Assembly: GCF_014207855.1 (NCBI RefSeq)
Contig: NZ_JACHKZ010000005.1
Span: forward strand, 1-64,000
Reading direction: 5' to 3'
Source: Comamonas odontotermitis
Lineage (GTDB): Bacteria > Pseudomonadota > Gammaproteobacteria > Burkholderiales > Burkholderiaceae_C
DNA length: 64,000 nucleotides
Part shown: in pieces, positions 34,999 through 43,700 of the stretch
How the letters are laid out: each line of letters begins with the position of its first letter
Numbering within the stretch: position 1 is the first letter of the stretch
The notes under the pieces: model-generated
What the model saw: the letters and a program-made list of their open reading frames with translations, nothing else
What the model was told of the DNA's origin: nothing
The model's database searches: none
Translations under genes and position numbers: made by a program

Positions 34999-35868
34999 TC
35001 AGGCATCAAGGCCGATATCCAGCACCTTGGCGCTGTGCGTCAGCCAACCCACGGCAATCTGGTCCACCCCGGTCGCAGCAATTTGCGGCGCTGTCTCGGG
35101 CGTGATGCGGCCCGAGGCCTCGGTCACCGCCTTGCCTTTGCACATGGCCACGGCCGTGCGCAGCGTCTCCAGGTCCATGTTGTCCAGCAGCACTACGTCA
35201 ACGCCCAGCTGCAGGGCGGATTCCAGCTGCGCGAGTGTGTCCACTTCCAGCTCGATCTTCACCATATGGCCCACGCCCGCCCGGGCGCGGCCCACGGCGG
35301 TGGCCACATCGCCTGCCAGGGCAATGTGGTTGTCCTTGATGAGCACAGCATCGTCCAGACCAAAGCGGTGATTGCTGCCACCACCCACGCGCACCGCGTA
35401 CTTCTGCAGCGCGCGCAGGCCCGGCATGGTCTTGCGCGTGCAGGTGACCCGCGTGCCGTAGGGCCGAATCGCCTGGGCGATCGAGTGGGTGGCGCTGGCC
35501 ACGCCGCTCAGGTGGCACAGGTAGTTCAGCGCCGTGCGTTCGGCCGTCAGAATGGCGCGGCTCTTGCCGCTGATGCGGGCGATCTCCATGCCCGGCGCCA
35601 GCACCGTGCCATCGCCGCACAGCGGCTCGAACAGCAGGCCGCTGTCGAGCAGATGAAAGGCCAGCCGCGCCAGATCCAGCCCCGCCAATACACCCTCTTG
35701 CCGCGCCACGAGGCGCAGGCTGTCCTTGGCATCGGCGGGCACGATGGTGTCCGTCGTCAGATCGCCAGCGCGGCCCAGGTCTTCGAGCAAGGCCATGCGC
35801 ACCAGCGGCTCCAGCATCACATCGGGCAAAGGGGGAACCGGCAGTGCGGCAATCTCATTAATGCTCAT
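34999..35868 (-). CDS. nadC: Nicotinate-nucleotide pyrophosphorylase (quinolinate phosphoribosyltransferase)
   Basis: This 289-residue enzyme converts quinolinate and PRPP to nicotinate mononucleotide in de novo NAD synthesis. Diagnostic motifs are TRKTMPGLRALQKYAVRVGG, GGSNHRFGLDDAVLIKDNHI and the ELEVDTLAQ/LLDNMDLE strands that hold the phosphate. Upstream lies a long inverted repeat, and 242 bp further up is a NadQ-type regulator on the same strand. Confidence 0.94.
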   Translation of the reverse strand: MSINEIAALPVPPLPDVMLEPLVRMALLEDLGRAGDLTTDTIVPADAKDSLRLVARQEGVLAGLDLARLAFHLLDSGLLFEPLCGDGTVLAPGMEIARISGKSRAILTAERTALNYLCHLSGVASATHSIAQAIRPYGTRVTCTRKTMPGLRALQKYAVRVGGGSNHRFGLDDAVLIKDNHIALAGDVATAVGRARAGVGHMVKIELEVDTLAQLESALQLGVDVVLLDNMDLETLRTAVAMCKGKAVTEASGRITPETAPQIAATGVDQIAVGWLTHSAKVLDIGLDA

Positions 35869-35924
35869 TTTGAGTATTTAAAGGGTAAAAAAGGGGCACA
35901 GCGAGTCTTGCTCGTTGCGCACTT

Positions 35925-35949
35925 ATTTATGCTAAATATGAGCATAAAT
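35925..35949. promoter_or_regulatory. Candidate NAD-repressor operator upstream of nadC
   Basis: atttatgct and agcataaat are perfect 9-base arms separated by 7 bases, centred about 69 bp upstream of the nadC start. With a NadQ-like regulator gene next door, this is the obvious candidate binding site. The assignment is inferred from symmetry and context. Confidence 0.55.
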
Positions 35950-35972
35950 ATTGTCAAGGCTTGACCCTTTGA

Positions 35973-36110
35973 ACGTATCCCAAGCAACACCTTGCGGAAG
36001 ACCATTTCTGGCAACTGCGGGCGGGCGTCTACAGCACCAACCTGCAGCGCTGGTTCGAAAATGGCAGTGAAATATGGCTTCCGCAGCTATCTTTTCTGAA
36101 TAAACAATGA
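35973..36110 (+). pseudogene. Possible 3' remnant of an unknown gene
   Basis: After an in-frame stop at 35970-35972, 45 codons read TYPKQHLAEDHFWQLRAGVY, STNLQRWFENGSEIWLPQLS and FLNKQ, ending in TGA at 36108. The amino-acid mix looks like real protein, but there is no start codon and no upstream coding DNA, only the nadC operator region. It could be a gene tail left by rearrangement, or chance. The family is not recognised. Confidence 0.25.
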
Positions 36111-37076
36111 TCAGCTGCGCGCCAGAGGCAGCTTGTTGCCGGCAATGGCCCGTTCCATCAGCACATTGCGGCGAAAGCGGAACAACTTGGCGGGCCGGCC
36201 CGCGCCCGCCGTGCTCATGTGGCCGGTGTCTTCCACCAGGGCCTGCTGCTCGATCAGGCGGCGAAAGTTCTGCTTGTGCAGGCTGCGCCCGGCCAGGGCT
36301 TCCACCGTCTGCTGCAGTTGCAGCAGCGAAAAACTGTCCGCCATCAGCTCATAAACCACGGGGCGGTACTTGATCTTGGCCCGCAGGCGCGCCATGCCGG
36401 TGGCCAGAATGCGGCGGTGGTCGTTGCGCATGGCAAGGCCCAGCAGTGGGCGGTCTGCGGAGGCTGCCACGCCGTCACGCCGGGCTTCGGCCACCAGGCC
36501 AGCTTCAAACAGCAACTCGTAGCGCTGCAGCACCAGCTCTTCGTTCCAATCGCAGCCCTCCAGGCCAAAAGTGACACTGACGCGCTCCCATCGAGCGCTT
36601 GCAGCTACTTTTTCAGGAGCGCCATCGCTCCATGCGCGCAAGGCGGGCGCAATGCACTGGCTGAGAAGGGCGGGCGCGCCGTTGCGCCAGTCTTCCCAGG
36701 GGAAATAGCGGTACCAGTCCTGCCAGCCCGGCTGGGCATCCCCCGCATTATCCAGCTCGCGCGTGAGCGCCAGGTAGCTGATCGAGATGGCGCGCATGCC
36801 CACCTCTTGCGAGCGGTCGCGGTCGGCAAAGGTGTAGAGCTGCTCGACAAAACCCAGCGGGTGGTGGGTCTGCGTCTCCACCCAGGCCCGCAGGCTGGCC
36901 TGCAGCGAGCGGTGGTTGGCGGTGAACGGCCCCGCAGGCAGGGCGTCTCCGCCTTGCGTCGTCAGAATGCGCGGCTGGCCGCCCGTCACCGCCACCAGCA
37001 CCGCCACCAGATCGGCCTGCACCGAATGCTGCTCCCGCTCGGCAGCGCTCAGCGCAGTGGAGGCAAAGGCATTCAT
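36111..37076 (-). CDS. nadQ: NadQ/NrtR-type Nudix-related transcriptional regulator
   Basis: This 321-residue protein has an N-terminal Nudix-like domain (VQADLVAVLVAVTGGQPRIL, LYTFADRDRS, ISISYLALTRE) lacking an obvious catalytic Nudix box. A C-terminal winged helix follows (VYELMADSFSLLQLQQTVEA, LHKQNFRRLIEQQALVEDTG, RPAKLFRFRR). This is the architecture of NAD-biosynthesis repressors of the NadQ/NrtR group. Start 37076 fits the family; the frame upstream is open but unconserved. Residues around 157-170 (GAPEKVAASARWE) coincide with a copy of the local intergenic repeat and look like an in-frame insertion. Confidence 0.75.
   Translation of the reverse strand: MNAFASTALSAAEREQHSVQADLVAVLVAVTGGQPRILTTQGGDALPAGPFTANHRSLQASLRAWVETQTHHPLGFVEQLYTFADRDRSQEVGMRAISISYLALTRELDNAGDAQPGWQDWYRYFPWEDWRNGAPALLSQCIAPALRAWSDGAPEKVAASARWERVSVTFGLEGCDWNEELVLQRYELLFEAGLVAEARRDGVAASADRPLLGLAMRNDHRRILATGMARLRAKIKYRPVVYELMADSFSLLQLQQTVEALAGRSLHKQNFRRLIEQQALVEDTGHMSTAGAGRPAKLFRFRRNVLMERAIAGNKLPLARS
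36585..36620. repeat. Repeat-family copy embedded in the nadQ coding region
   Basis: Read on the minus strand, tgaaaaagtagctgcaagcg continues as ctcgatggga. This resembles the intergenic elements in the window that carry tagctgc-nn-gcgctt. It is in frame within nadQ. Confidence 0.4.
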
Positions 37077-37246
37077 GGCGGCGGCGGATGGGGTCACCAG
37101 GCAATACTTTCTGAGGAATTCGTTGGGATGGCTCGGACCGCGCGATGGCGCAGAGGTCGCGGAGGTTGCGATCAGGCTCCGCTGCGCGCGATTAACGGCT
37201 ATCTTATAACGGCTTGCAGCGGCATTGCGCCGCGCTATCCGGCAAC

Positions 37247-37275
37247 AAAAAAGCCCGCTGGCAATGCAGCGGGCT
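37247..37275 (-). terminator. Terminator after ychF
   Basis: On the minus strand, agcccgctgc-attgc-cagcgggct is followed by a run of six Ts, about 60 bp downstream of the ychF stop. Confidence 0.8.
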
Positions 37276-37336
37276 GGGGCAGTTTTTGCGCTGCCAGCGC
37301 ATGGGCAACACGCTGGCAATCCAACAACGGGGTCAA

Positions 37337-38431
37337 TCAAACATTGAACAGGAAGTTCAGCACATCGCCGTCCTTGACGATGTATTCCTTGCCTTCGGCG
37401 CGCATCTTGCCCGCTTCCTTGGCGCCCTGTTCACCCTTGAACTGGATGTAGTCGTCAAACGAGATGGTCTGCGCACGGATGAAGCCGCGCTCGAAGTCGC
37501 CGTGGATCACGCCAGCAGCCTGCGGGGCGGTGGCGCCCACGGGCACGGTCCAGGCGCGCACTTCCTTCACCCCTGCCGTGAAGTAGGTCTGCAGGCCCAG
37601 CAGCTTGAAGCCCGCGCGGATCAGGCGGTTGAGGCCGGGCTCTTCCAGGCCCATTTCTTCGAGGAACATGTCGCGGTCTTCGTCGCTCATTTCCGACATT
37701 TCGGCCTCGATCTTGGCGCAGATGGCCACCACGGGCGCGCCCTGGGCTTCGGCGTAGGCCTTGAGGCTGTCGAGCAACGGGTTGTTTTCAAAACCGTCTT
37801 CGCTGACGTTGCCCACAAACATGGCAGGCTTGGCGGTAATCAGGCAGAACTGCTTGAGCAGCGGTGCGTCTTCCTTGGACACGGGCACGATGCGGGCAGG
37901 CTTGCCTTCGTTGAGTACGGCCTGGATGGGCGTGAGCAGCGAGACCAGCTTGGCCGCCTCCTTGTCGTTGCCCGACTTGGCGGCCTTGCTGTAGCGGTTG
38001 AGCGCTTTTTCGACGGTGGCGAGGTCGGCCAGGCACAGCTCGGTCTGGATGACTTCGATATCGGCAATCGGATCGACCTTGTTGGCCACGTGGATCACGT
38101 TGGGATCTTCAAAGCAGCGCACCACGTTCACGATGGCATCGGTTTCGCGGATGTGGGCCAGGAACTGGTTGCCCAGGCCTTCGCCCTTGGAGGCGCCAGC
38201 CACGAGGCCTGCAATGTCCACAAACTCCACGATGGCGGGAACGACACGCTCGGGCTCGACGATCTTGGACAGCTCGTCCAAGCGCGGATCGGGAACCTCC
38301 ACCACGCCGGTATTGGGTTCGATGGTGCAGAAAGGATAGTTCTCGGCGGCAATTCCAGCCTTGGTCAACGCATTAAAAAGGGTGGACTTGCCAACGTTTG
38401 GCAAACCGACGATGCCGCATTTGAGGCTCAT
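37337..38431 (-). CDS. ychF: Ribosome-binding ATPase YchF
   Basis: This 364-residue P-loop protein is of the Obg-related YchF/Ola1 family and hydrolyses ATP rather than GTP. Walker A is in [40 protein letters not shown] is the G3 region with the switch, and the family-typical NPNVIH-like stretch follows. The C-terminal TGS-like domain ([20 protein letters not shown]) ends VLNFLFNV, as in orthologues. It is a housekeeping single-gene unit with its own terminator. Confidence 0.95.
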   Translation of the reverse strand: MSLKCGIVGLPNVGKSTLFNALTKAGIAAENYPFCTIEPNTGVVEVPDPRLDELSKIVEPERVVPAIVEFVDIAGLVAGASKGEGLGNQFLAHIRETDAIVNVVRCFEDPNVIHVANKVDPIADIEVIQTELCLADLATVEKALNRYSKAAKSGNDKEAAKLVSLLTPIQAVLNEGKPARIVPVSKEDAPLLKQFCLITAKPAMFVGNVSEDGFENNPLLDSLKAYAEAQGAPVVAICAKIEAEMSEMSDEDRDMFLEEMGLEEPGLNRLIRAGFKLLGLQTYFTAGVKEVRAWTVPVGATAPQAAGVIHGDFERGFIRAQTISFDDYIQFKGEQGAKEAGKMRAEGKEYIVKDGDVLNFLFNV

Positions 38432-38617
38432 GGCAGTGCTTTCTCTATTCTTTCGGACAAACCCGGTATTTTAAGCCGAAGCGGTTTTGCGGGCGGCACC
38501 GGGGCATATTCAGCCCGTTCACCGCCATCTGCAGCGTAAGCTGCGTCAACTCAAAAACAATAGCAACAGGCGCTCCCCCTCTGGCCGCTGCAATTGTTTT
38601 CTCAGTAAATCCGATGC

Positions 38618-39499
38618 TCAATCAAACTGCAGCGCGCCGCCTACCCGGTCGCCCACCCGCAGCAGGCCGCCCGCGCCCGCAGGCACGATGGCATTCATGC
38701 CAAAGGTGACAGCGCCATCGAGCCGGTCGTCATGGCGGTAGGTCTGCAAGGTGTCGGTCACACTGGTGCCGCTTTGCGATGTGGCCGGGTCGATATCCGG
38801 GATGGGGCAACGCGCGCAGGGCTTGACCAGCGGCAAATCCAGCCACTGGCGGCTGTCCGCCTCGCCCTGGTGCACCGCCAGCGCCTCGATGCGGTCTTCG
38901 TCGTGCGACTGAAAGCCCTGCACCACAATGTTGGCGCGAAAGCGGTGGGCCACCACCACAGTGTGGCCGCCCTGCGTCAACCGCTCGTTCAGCTCATCCA
39001 CCGAGGCCTGGCTGACCACCAGGATTGGATAACCATCGGCAAACTGCGTGGGCGCATCGGCGCCGCGCGTCCACTTCTTGCTGGCCAGGCGCTGCGCCTG
39101 CGGCGCCATGCGCACCAGCGAGCATTCCTTCTGCAGAAACTGGCTGAACCAGGCGTTGATGGCGTCTGGCGCCTGCAGCGCGGGCACATGGTCGTCCCAC
39201 ACACGCACCCTGCGCTCAGGGCCGGTGAACGCCATGTCCACGGTCAAGGGCGCCATGCCAGGGGCCGTCACCGTCATCACGCCGCCTTCGATTGCAGGCT
39301 GCACCAGCACCATGCGGGCGATCTCGCGCTGCGTGATGAATTCACCCCGCGCATCCACCAGCATGAAGGCGCGGTCGTGCTCCAGGCCCGTGGGTAGCAG
39401 GCGCGCACTTTGCACCGCAATACCCGCGCAGGACTTGATCGGGAAGATCCACAACTGGCCAATCTGGCCGGTCACGTCGAAGAAATCGGTGTCTACCAT
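38618..39499 (-). CDS. MOSC domain-containing protein (YcbX-like)
   Basis: This 293-residue protein has an N-terminal MOSC-N beta barrel (LWIFPIKSCAGIAVQSARLL) and a C-terminal MOSC domain (RFRANIVVQG, the metal-ligand Cys in LPLVKPCARCPIPDIDPATS). The family binds molybdenum cofactor and detoxifies N-hydroxylated compounds in E. coli (YcbX). ATG 39499 starts the conserved part. It is divergent from the UbiH-like gene. Confidence 0.88.
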   Translation of the reverse strand: MVDTDFFDVTGQIGQLWIFPIKSCAGIAVQSARLLPTGLEHDRAFMLVDARGEFITQREIARMVLVQPAIEGGVMTVTAPGMAPLTVDMAFTGPERRVRVWDDHVPALQAPDAINAWFSQFLQKECSLVRMAPQAQRLASKKWTRGADAPTQFADGYPILVVSQASVDELNERLTQGGHTVVVAHRFRANIVVQGFQSHDEDRIEALAVHQGEADSRQWLDLPLVKPCARCPIPDIDPATSQSGTSVTDTLQTYRHDDRLDGAVTFGMNAIVPAGAGGLLRVGDRVGGALQFD

Positions 39500-39568
39500 G
39501 GTCGTACTCTTGTTTGATTCTTGGCAAACCACACTGTAACGAGTAAATGGTCCGCGCTCCACGCCTAC

Positions 39569-39574
39569 TACAAT
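39569..39574 (+). promoter_or_regulatory. Putative -10 box (TACAAT) for near-leaderless UbiH-like gene
   Basis: TACAAT ends 9 nt before the ATG at 39584, leaving room for at most a few leader bases and no ribosome binding site. Confidence 0.35.
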
Positions 39575-39583
39575 AGTCCGCCT

Positions 39584-40735
39584 ATGGCTTCTGAATTCGA
39601 TGTTTGTATCCGCGGCGCCGGCATTGTGGGCCGCAGCCTGGCCTTGCTGCTGGCGCGCGAGCGCATGCGTGTCGCGCTGGTCGATACCGCGCCCTCGCCC
39701 GGCAACAGCGGCCATGGCGATGTGCGGGCCTATGCGCTCAACCAGCTCTCGCGCGAAGTGCTGCAATCGGTGCGCAGCTGGCCCGAAAGCGCCTACGCCA
39801 CCCCCGTCACCCGCATGGATGTGTATGGCGATGCGGGCGGCGAAGTGCATTTTGAAGCCGAACGCCAAGGCGTCGATGCCCTCAACTGGATCGTGGACGT
39901 ACCCGCGCTGGAAGCCCAGCTCGCCGCCGCCGTGCGCTACCAGCCCATGGTGGAAGTGGTGGCAAGCCCGGTGAACGCGAGCCTCACGGTGGTGTGCGAA
40001 GGCAAGCACAGCCGTACCCGCGAAGAGTTTGGCGTCGAATTTGCCACCATGCCCTACCACCAGACGGCCATTGCCACCCGCGCCCAGTGCGAAGTGCTGC
40101 ATGGCCAGGCCGCACGCCAGTGGTTCTCGCCAGCAGGCGACATCCTGGCCTTCTTGCCGCTGGGCGGTGTGGGCGCCAGCGAAGTCGCCGTGGTCTGGTC
40201 GCTGCCCGAAAAGCAGGTGCCCGCCCTCAAGGCGCTGACCGATACCGAATTTGCCGACGCGCTGCAATCAGCCAGCCAGGGAGCGCTGGGGCGCCTCACG
40301 GTGGTGGCCGAGCGCGCCGCCTGGCCCCTGCAGCAATCGGTGGCGCGCCAATGGTGCGGCCCCATGCCCGGCAGCGATGCCCTGCGCGAGCCCGCCAGCT
40401 GGGTGCTGGCCGGAGACAGCGCCCATGCCGTGCACCCGCTGGCGGGCCAGGGCCTGAACCTGGGCATGGCCGATGTGGCGGCGCTTGCACGGCTGCTGAC
40501 TGGCGAAGACGCCCGCTGGCGCCACCTGGGCGATCTGCGCCTGCTGCGCCGCTACGAACGTGAGCGCAAGGCGCGCCTGGCGCCCATTGGCCTGGCCATG
40601 GACGGTATCCAACAATTGTTTACACGGGCTGAACTGCCACTGGCCAACCTGCGCAACTGGGGCATGAGCGGCTTTGAGCACAGTGGCCCGCTCAAGGCCT
40701 GGGTCACCCGTCAGGCCATGGGTGTGAACTTTTAG
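39584..40735 (+). CDS. UbiH/UbiF/COQ6-family FAD-dependent monooxygenase
   Basis: This 383-residue flavoprotein hydroxylase is of the ubiquinone-biosynthesis type. It has an N-terminal FAD fold (FDVCIRGAGIVGRSLALLLA; the first Gly of GxGxxG is Arg-Gly here), a central DG-like region, and the hallmark second FAD motif LAGDSAHAVHPLAGQGLNLG. It would hydroxylate a polyprenyl-benzoquinol ring or act as a VisC-like relative; which position cannot be told. A leaderless or nearly leaderless start at 39584 is suggested by TACAAT. dsbC follows 75 bp later. Confidence 0.85.
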   Translation: MASEFDVCIRGAGIVGRSLALLLARERMRVALVDTAPSPGNSGHGDVRAYALNQLSREVLQSVRSWPESAYATPVTRMDVYGDAGGEVHFEAERQGVDALNWIVDVPALEAQLAAAVRYQPMVEVVASPVNASLTVVCEGKHSRTREEFGVEFATMPYHQTAIATRAQCEVLHGQAARQWFSPAGDILAFLPLGGVGASEVAVVWSLPEKQVPALKALTDTEFADALQSASQGALGRLTVVAERAAWPLQQSVARQWCGPMPGSDALREPASWVLAGDSAHAVHPLAGQGLNLGMADVAALARLLTGEDARWRHLGDLRLLRRYERERKARLAPIGLAMDGIQQLFTRAELPLANLRNWGMSGFEHSGPLKAWVTRQAMGVNF

Positions 40736-40810
40736 CGCACTTGCGGTACAAACCTGTGTTGGCCCGCTCATCCGGGCCTTTGGATTGTTTGAACTTAAAG
40801 AAAGACTCTC

Positions 40811-41524
40811 ATGCGATTTCTCTCTACCGTGTTGGCCAGTGCTGCCATGGCGGCCAGTTTCAGCGCCAGCGCGCAAGAAGACGTCATCCGCAAGACTCTG
40901 GCAGAACGCATTCCCCAGTTGCAAAAGATTGAAGAAGTCAGCGCCACGCCCATGCAGGGCCTGTACGAAGTGCGCATTGGCACCGATGTGTTCTACAGCG
41001 ATGCCAAGGGCAACTACCTGATCCAAGGCGAGCTGATCGACACCCAGGCCCACCGCAACCTCACCGAAGACCGCATCAACAAGCTCACGGCAGTGGATTT
41101 CAACAGCCTGAACCTGAAAGACGCGATCAAGACCGTCAAGGGCAATGGCTCGCGCAAGATTGCCGTATTTGAAGACCCGAACTGCGGCTACTGCAAGCGC
41201 TTTGAAAAGGACCTGCAGAACGTCAAGGACGTGACGGTCTACACCTTCCTCTACCCCATCCTGAGCCCCGATTCGGTCGAAAAATCGCGCAACATCTGGT
41301 GCGCCAAAGACTCGGCCAAGGAATGGGCCAGCCACATGCTCAAGGGCACCGAAGCCCCTGCCGCCGCCGCCAGTTGCGACGTAACGGCCCTGCAGCGCAA
41401 CATGGAATTTGGCCGCAAGTACAAGATCACCGGCACGCCCACCATCTTCTTTGCCGACGGCTCGCGCGTCCCCGGCGCCATTGGTGCCGAAGACCTGGAA
41501 AAGCGCCTGAAGACCATCAAGTAA
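40811..41524 (+). CDS. dsbC: Thiol:disulfide interchange protein DsbC
   Basis: This 237-residue periplasmic disulfide isomerase has a signal peptide cleaved after ASA, an N-terminal dimerisation domain (IGTDVFYSDAKGNYLIQGEL) and a thioredoxin domain with active site Cys125-Gly-Tyr-Cys128 in FEDPNCGYCKRFEKDL. The cis-Pro loop is in ITGTPTIFFADG. It corrects wrong disulfides using electrons from DsbD. A terminator follows. Confidence 0.94.
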   Translation: MRFLSTVLASAAMAASFSASAQEDVIRKTLAERIPQLQKIEEVSATPMQGLYEVRIGTDVFYSDAKGNYLIQGELIDTQAHRNLTEDRINKLTAVDFNSLNLKDAIKTVKGNGSRKIAVFEDPNCGYCKRFEKDLQNVKDVTVYTFLYPILSPDSVEKSRNIWCAKDSAKEWASHMLKGTEAPAAAASCDVTALQRNMEFGRKYKITGTPTIFFADGSRVPGAIGAEDLEKRLKTIK

Positions 41525-41555
41525 GCAGGTGCTCCGCCAGGAGAACACGCGAGAA

Positions 41556-41579
41556 CAAGGCCCTGCGGGGCCTTTTTTT
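41556..41579 (+). terminator. Terminator after dsbC
   Basis: aaggccc-tgc-ggggcctt is followed by seven Ts. Confidence 0.85.
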
Positions 41580-41682
41580 ATGGCTGCGCAGCCCCCAGAT
41601 GAAAAGCGCCATTCCGAGAAGACGGCGGGCACCTTCTGCCTGCCTATACTGCGCAAATACCCTCAGCCACCCGGCCCAGCCC

Positions 41683-43554
41683 ATGAAAAAAAGCATTCCC
41701 GTTGCAGCAGCCAATGCCATCCAGTACACCATCACGCCGGTGGATCTGAACGCCCACCTGTACGAAGTGGTCGTCAATATCCCCGATCCCCAGCCGCAGC
41801 AGACCGTATCGCTGCCAGTGTGGATACCCGGCAGCTACCTGGTGCGCGAATTCTCCAAGAACCTGCAGGACATGACAGCCAGCCAGGGCGGGCAGATGGT
41901 CGATGCCGTCCAGCAGAACAAGAACACCTGGAAAATCGACGCCAGCGCGGGCGTGCCGCTCACGCTCAGCTACCAGATTTGCGCCTACGACAGCTCGGTG
42001 CGCACCGCATGGCTGGATGCGAGCCGCGGCTTTTTCAACGGCACCAGCGTGTTTGTGCGCGTGCACGGAGCAGAGCAGCGGCTGCAGGTGCTGCACATCG
42101 AGGCCCCCGCCAGCCAGCCGCGCTGGCAGGTGGCCACCGGCTTGACTGCCATCAAGACCCACAAGAATGGATTTGGCCGCTACCACGCTGCCAGCTACGA
42201 CGAACTGGCGGACTGCCCGGTAGAGATGGGCGCATTCTGGAGCGCGGAGTTCACCGCCCACGGCGTGCCCCACCGCTTTGTGGTGGCGGGCGCAGCGGCC
42301 AGTTTTGATGGCGAGCGCCTGATTGCCGACACCAAGAAGATCTGCGAGACCGAGATCCGCCTGTGGCACCCCAAGGGCAAGCCGCCGTTCGAGCGCTATG
42401 TGTTCATGCTCAACGTGATGGACGACAACTACGGCGGGCTGGAGCACCGCAACTCCACAGCCCTCATCTGCGGCCGGCGCGACCTGCCGCGCAAGGGCCA
42501 GGGCGCCGATGCTAACAAGGCCGGCAGCGGTTACACCACCTTGCTCGGCCTGATCAGCCATGAATACTTCCACACCTGGAACGTCAAGCGCCTGCGCCCC
42601 ATCGAGCTGGCCAGCTACGACTACGAGCGTGAGAACTACACCGAGCTGCTCTGGTTCTTTGAAGGCTTTACCAGCTACTACGACGACCTGATCCTGCGCC
42701 GCGCAGGCCTGCTGGACAACGCCGAATACCTGAAGCTCCTGAACAAGACCATCAACCAGGTGCTGCAGACCCCCGGCCGCCATGTGCAAAGCGTGGCCGA
42801 GGCCAGCTACGACGCCTGGGTCAAGTACTACCGCCAGGACGAAAACACGCCCAACGCCACCGTCAGCTACTACACCAAGGGCTCGCTGGTGGCGCTGTGC
42901 CTCGATTTGAGCCTGCGCCGCGAAGGCAGCACCACGCTCGATCATGTGATGCGCGCGCTCTACAAGCAATGCAAGGGCGGCCCGATGCGCGAGCAGGATC
43001 TGCTGGACGTGCTGCACACCCTGACAGGCCACAGCTGGACAGCCGATATCACCGCCTGGGTGCATGGCAGGCTTGACCTGCCCGTTGCTGCACTGCTGCA
43101 GGCGCACGGCGTGCAGTGCAAGGGCGATACGCCGCAGATCGCCCAGCAGCTGGGCCTGCGCGTGAGCGAGGGCGCAGCCGGTATCGGCGTCAAGGTCGTG
43201 CTGCGCGGCGGCCCCGCCGAAGCCGCAGGCATGATGGCCGGTGACGAGTGGCTTGGCATCGAGCCCGTGCAGGCCACCGCCCAGGCGGCTGGCTGGCGGT
43301 TGACCAAGCTTGACGACCTGTTGCTGTACGCAGGAGAGGCCAGCGAAGTGCTCGCCCTCGTCGCCCGCGACAAGCGCCTGCTGCGCCTGCCGCTGCAACT
43401 GCCTGCCGCTACGGCCCCACAAGTGTCAAAAGCGGCAGCCAAAGCGACAGAAAAAGGCCGAAAATCTGCCACAAAAACCGCCACTGCTGCAGATACGGTC
43501 ACTCTTTCTGTCGCCGATGAAAAATCGGTCAGCCGCTGGCTGGATGGGCGCTAG
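41683..43554 (+). CDS. M61 family metallopeptidase with PDZ domain
   Basis: This 623-residue zinc peptidase is of the glycyl-aminopeptidase (M61) family. An N-terminal beta domain (LPVWIPGSYLVREFSKNLQD) precedes a gluzincin-like catalytic domain with the zinc motif His293-Glu-Tyr-Phe-His297 in LISHEYFHTWNVKRLRP and the third-ligand region ELLWFFEGFTSYYDDL. A C-terminal PDZ (VVLRGGPAEAAGMMAGDEWL) and a basic, Ala/Lys-rich tail follow. No signal peptide is seen, so it is probably cytoplasmic. ATG 41683 is chosen; the open frame upstream reads through the dsbC 3' end. Confidence 0.9.
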   Translation: MKKSIPVAAANAIQYTITPVDLNAHLYEVVVNIPDPQPQQTVSLPVWIPGSYLVREFSKNLQDMTASQGGQMVDAVQQNKNTWKIDASAGVPLTLSYQICAYDSSVRTAWLDASRGFFNGTSVFVRVHGAEQRLQVLHIEAPASQPRWQVATGLTAIKTHKNGFGRYHAASYDELADCPVEMGAFWSAEFTAHGVPHRFVVAGAAASFDGERLIADTKKICETEIRLWHPKGKPPFERYVFMLNVMDDNYGGLEHRNSTALICGRRDLPRKGQGADANKAGSGYTTLLGLISHEYFHTWNVKRLRPIELASYDYERENYTELLWFFEGFTSYYDDLILRRAGLLDNAEYLKLLNKTINQVLQTPGRHVQSVAEASYDAWVKYYRQDENTPNATVSYYTKGSLVALCLDLSLRREGSTTLDHVMRALYKQCKGGPMREQDLLDVLHTLTGHSWTADITAWVHGRLDLPVAALLQAHGVQCKGDTPQIAQQLGLRVSEGAAGIGVKVVLRGGPAEAAGMMAGDEWLGIEPVQATAQAAGWRLTKLDDLLLYAGEASEVLALVARDKRLLRLPLQLPAATAPQVSKAAAKATEKGRKSATKTATAADTVTLSVADEKSVSRWLDGR

Positions 43555-43700
43555 GCAGCGATAGCGGCCCTTGAACAGGTACCTTGATGTGCCAAGTTGC
43601 CCCCCTGCTGCGCCGCAGCAGCAGGCTTGGTGTAGGATGCCTGACGAAATATGCAGGCGCCAGCGGGCCGCTGGTGCCAGACCAACCAAGGAGACAGACC

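Noticed and set aside
38618-40267. Full 549-codon reading of the MOSC gene
   Set aside because: The upstream 256 codons are the antisense of the UbiH-like gene. The conserved MOSC-N domain starts right after ATG 39499.
40268-41656. 462-codon minus-strand ORF over the UbiH-like and dsbC genes
   Set aside because: Both plus-strand genes carry diagnostic motifs (FAD and CXXC); the minus-strand frame has none.
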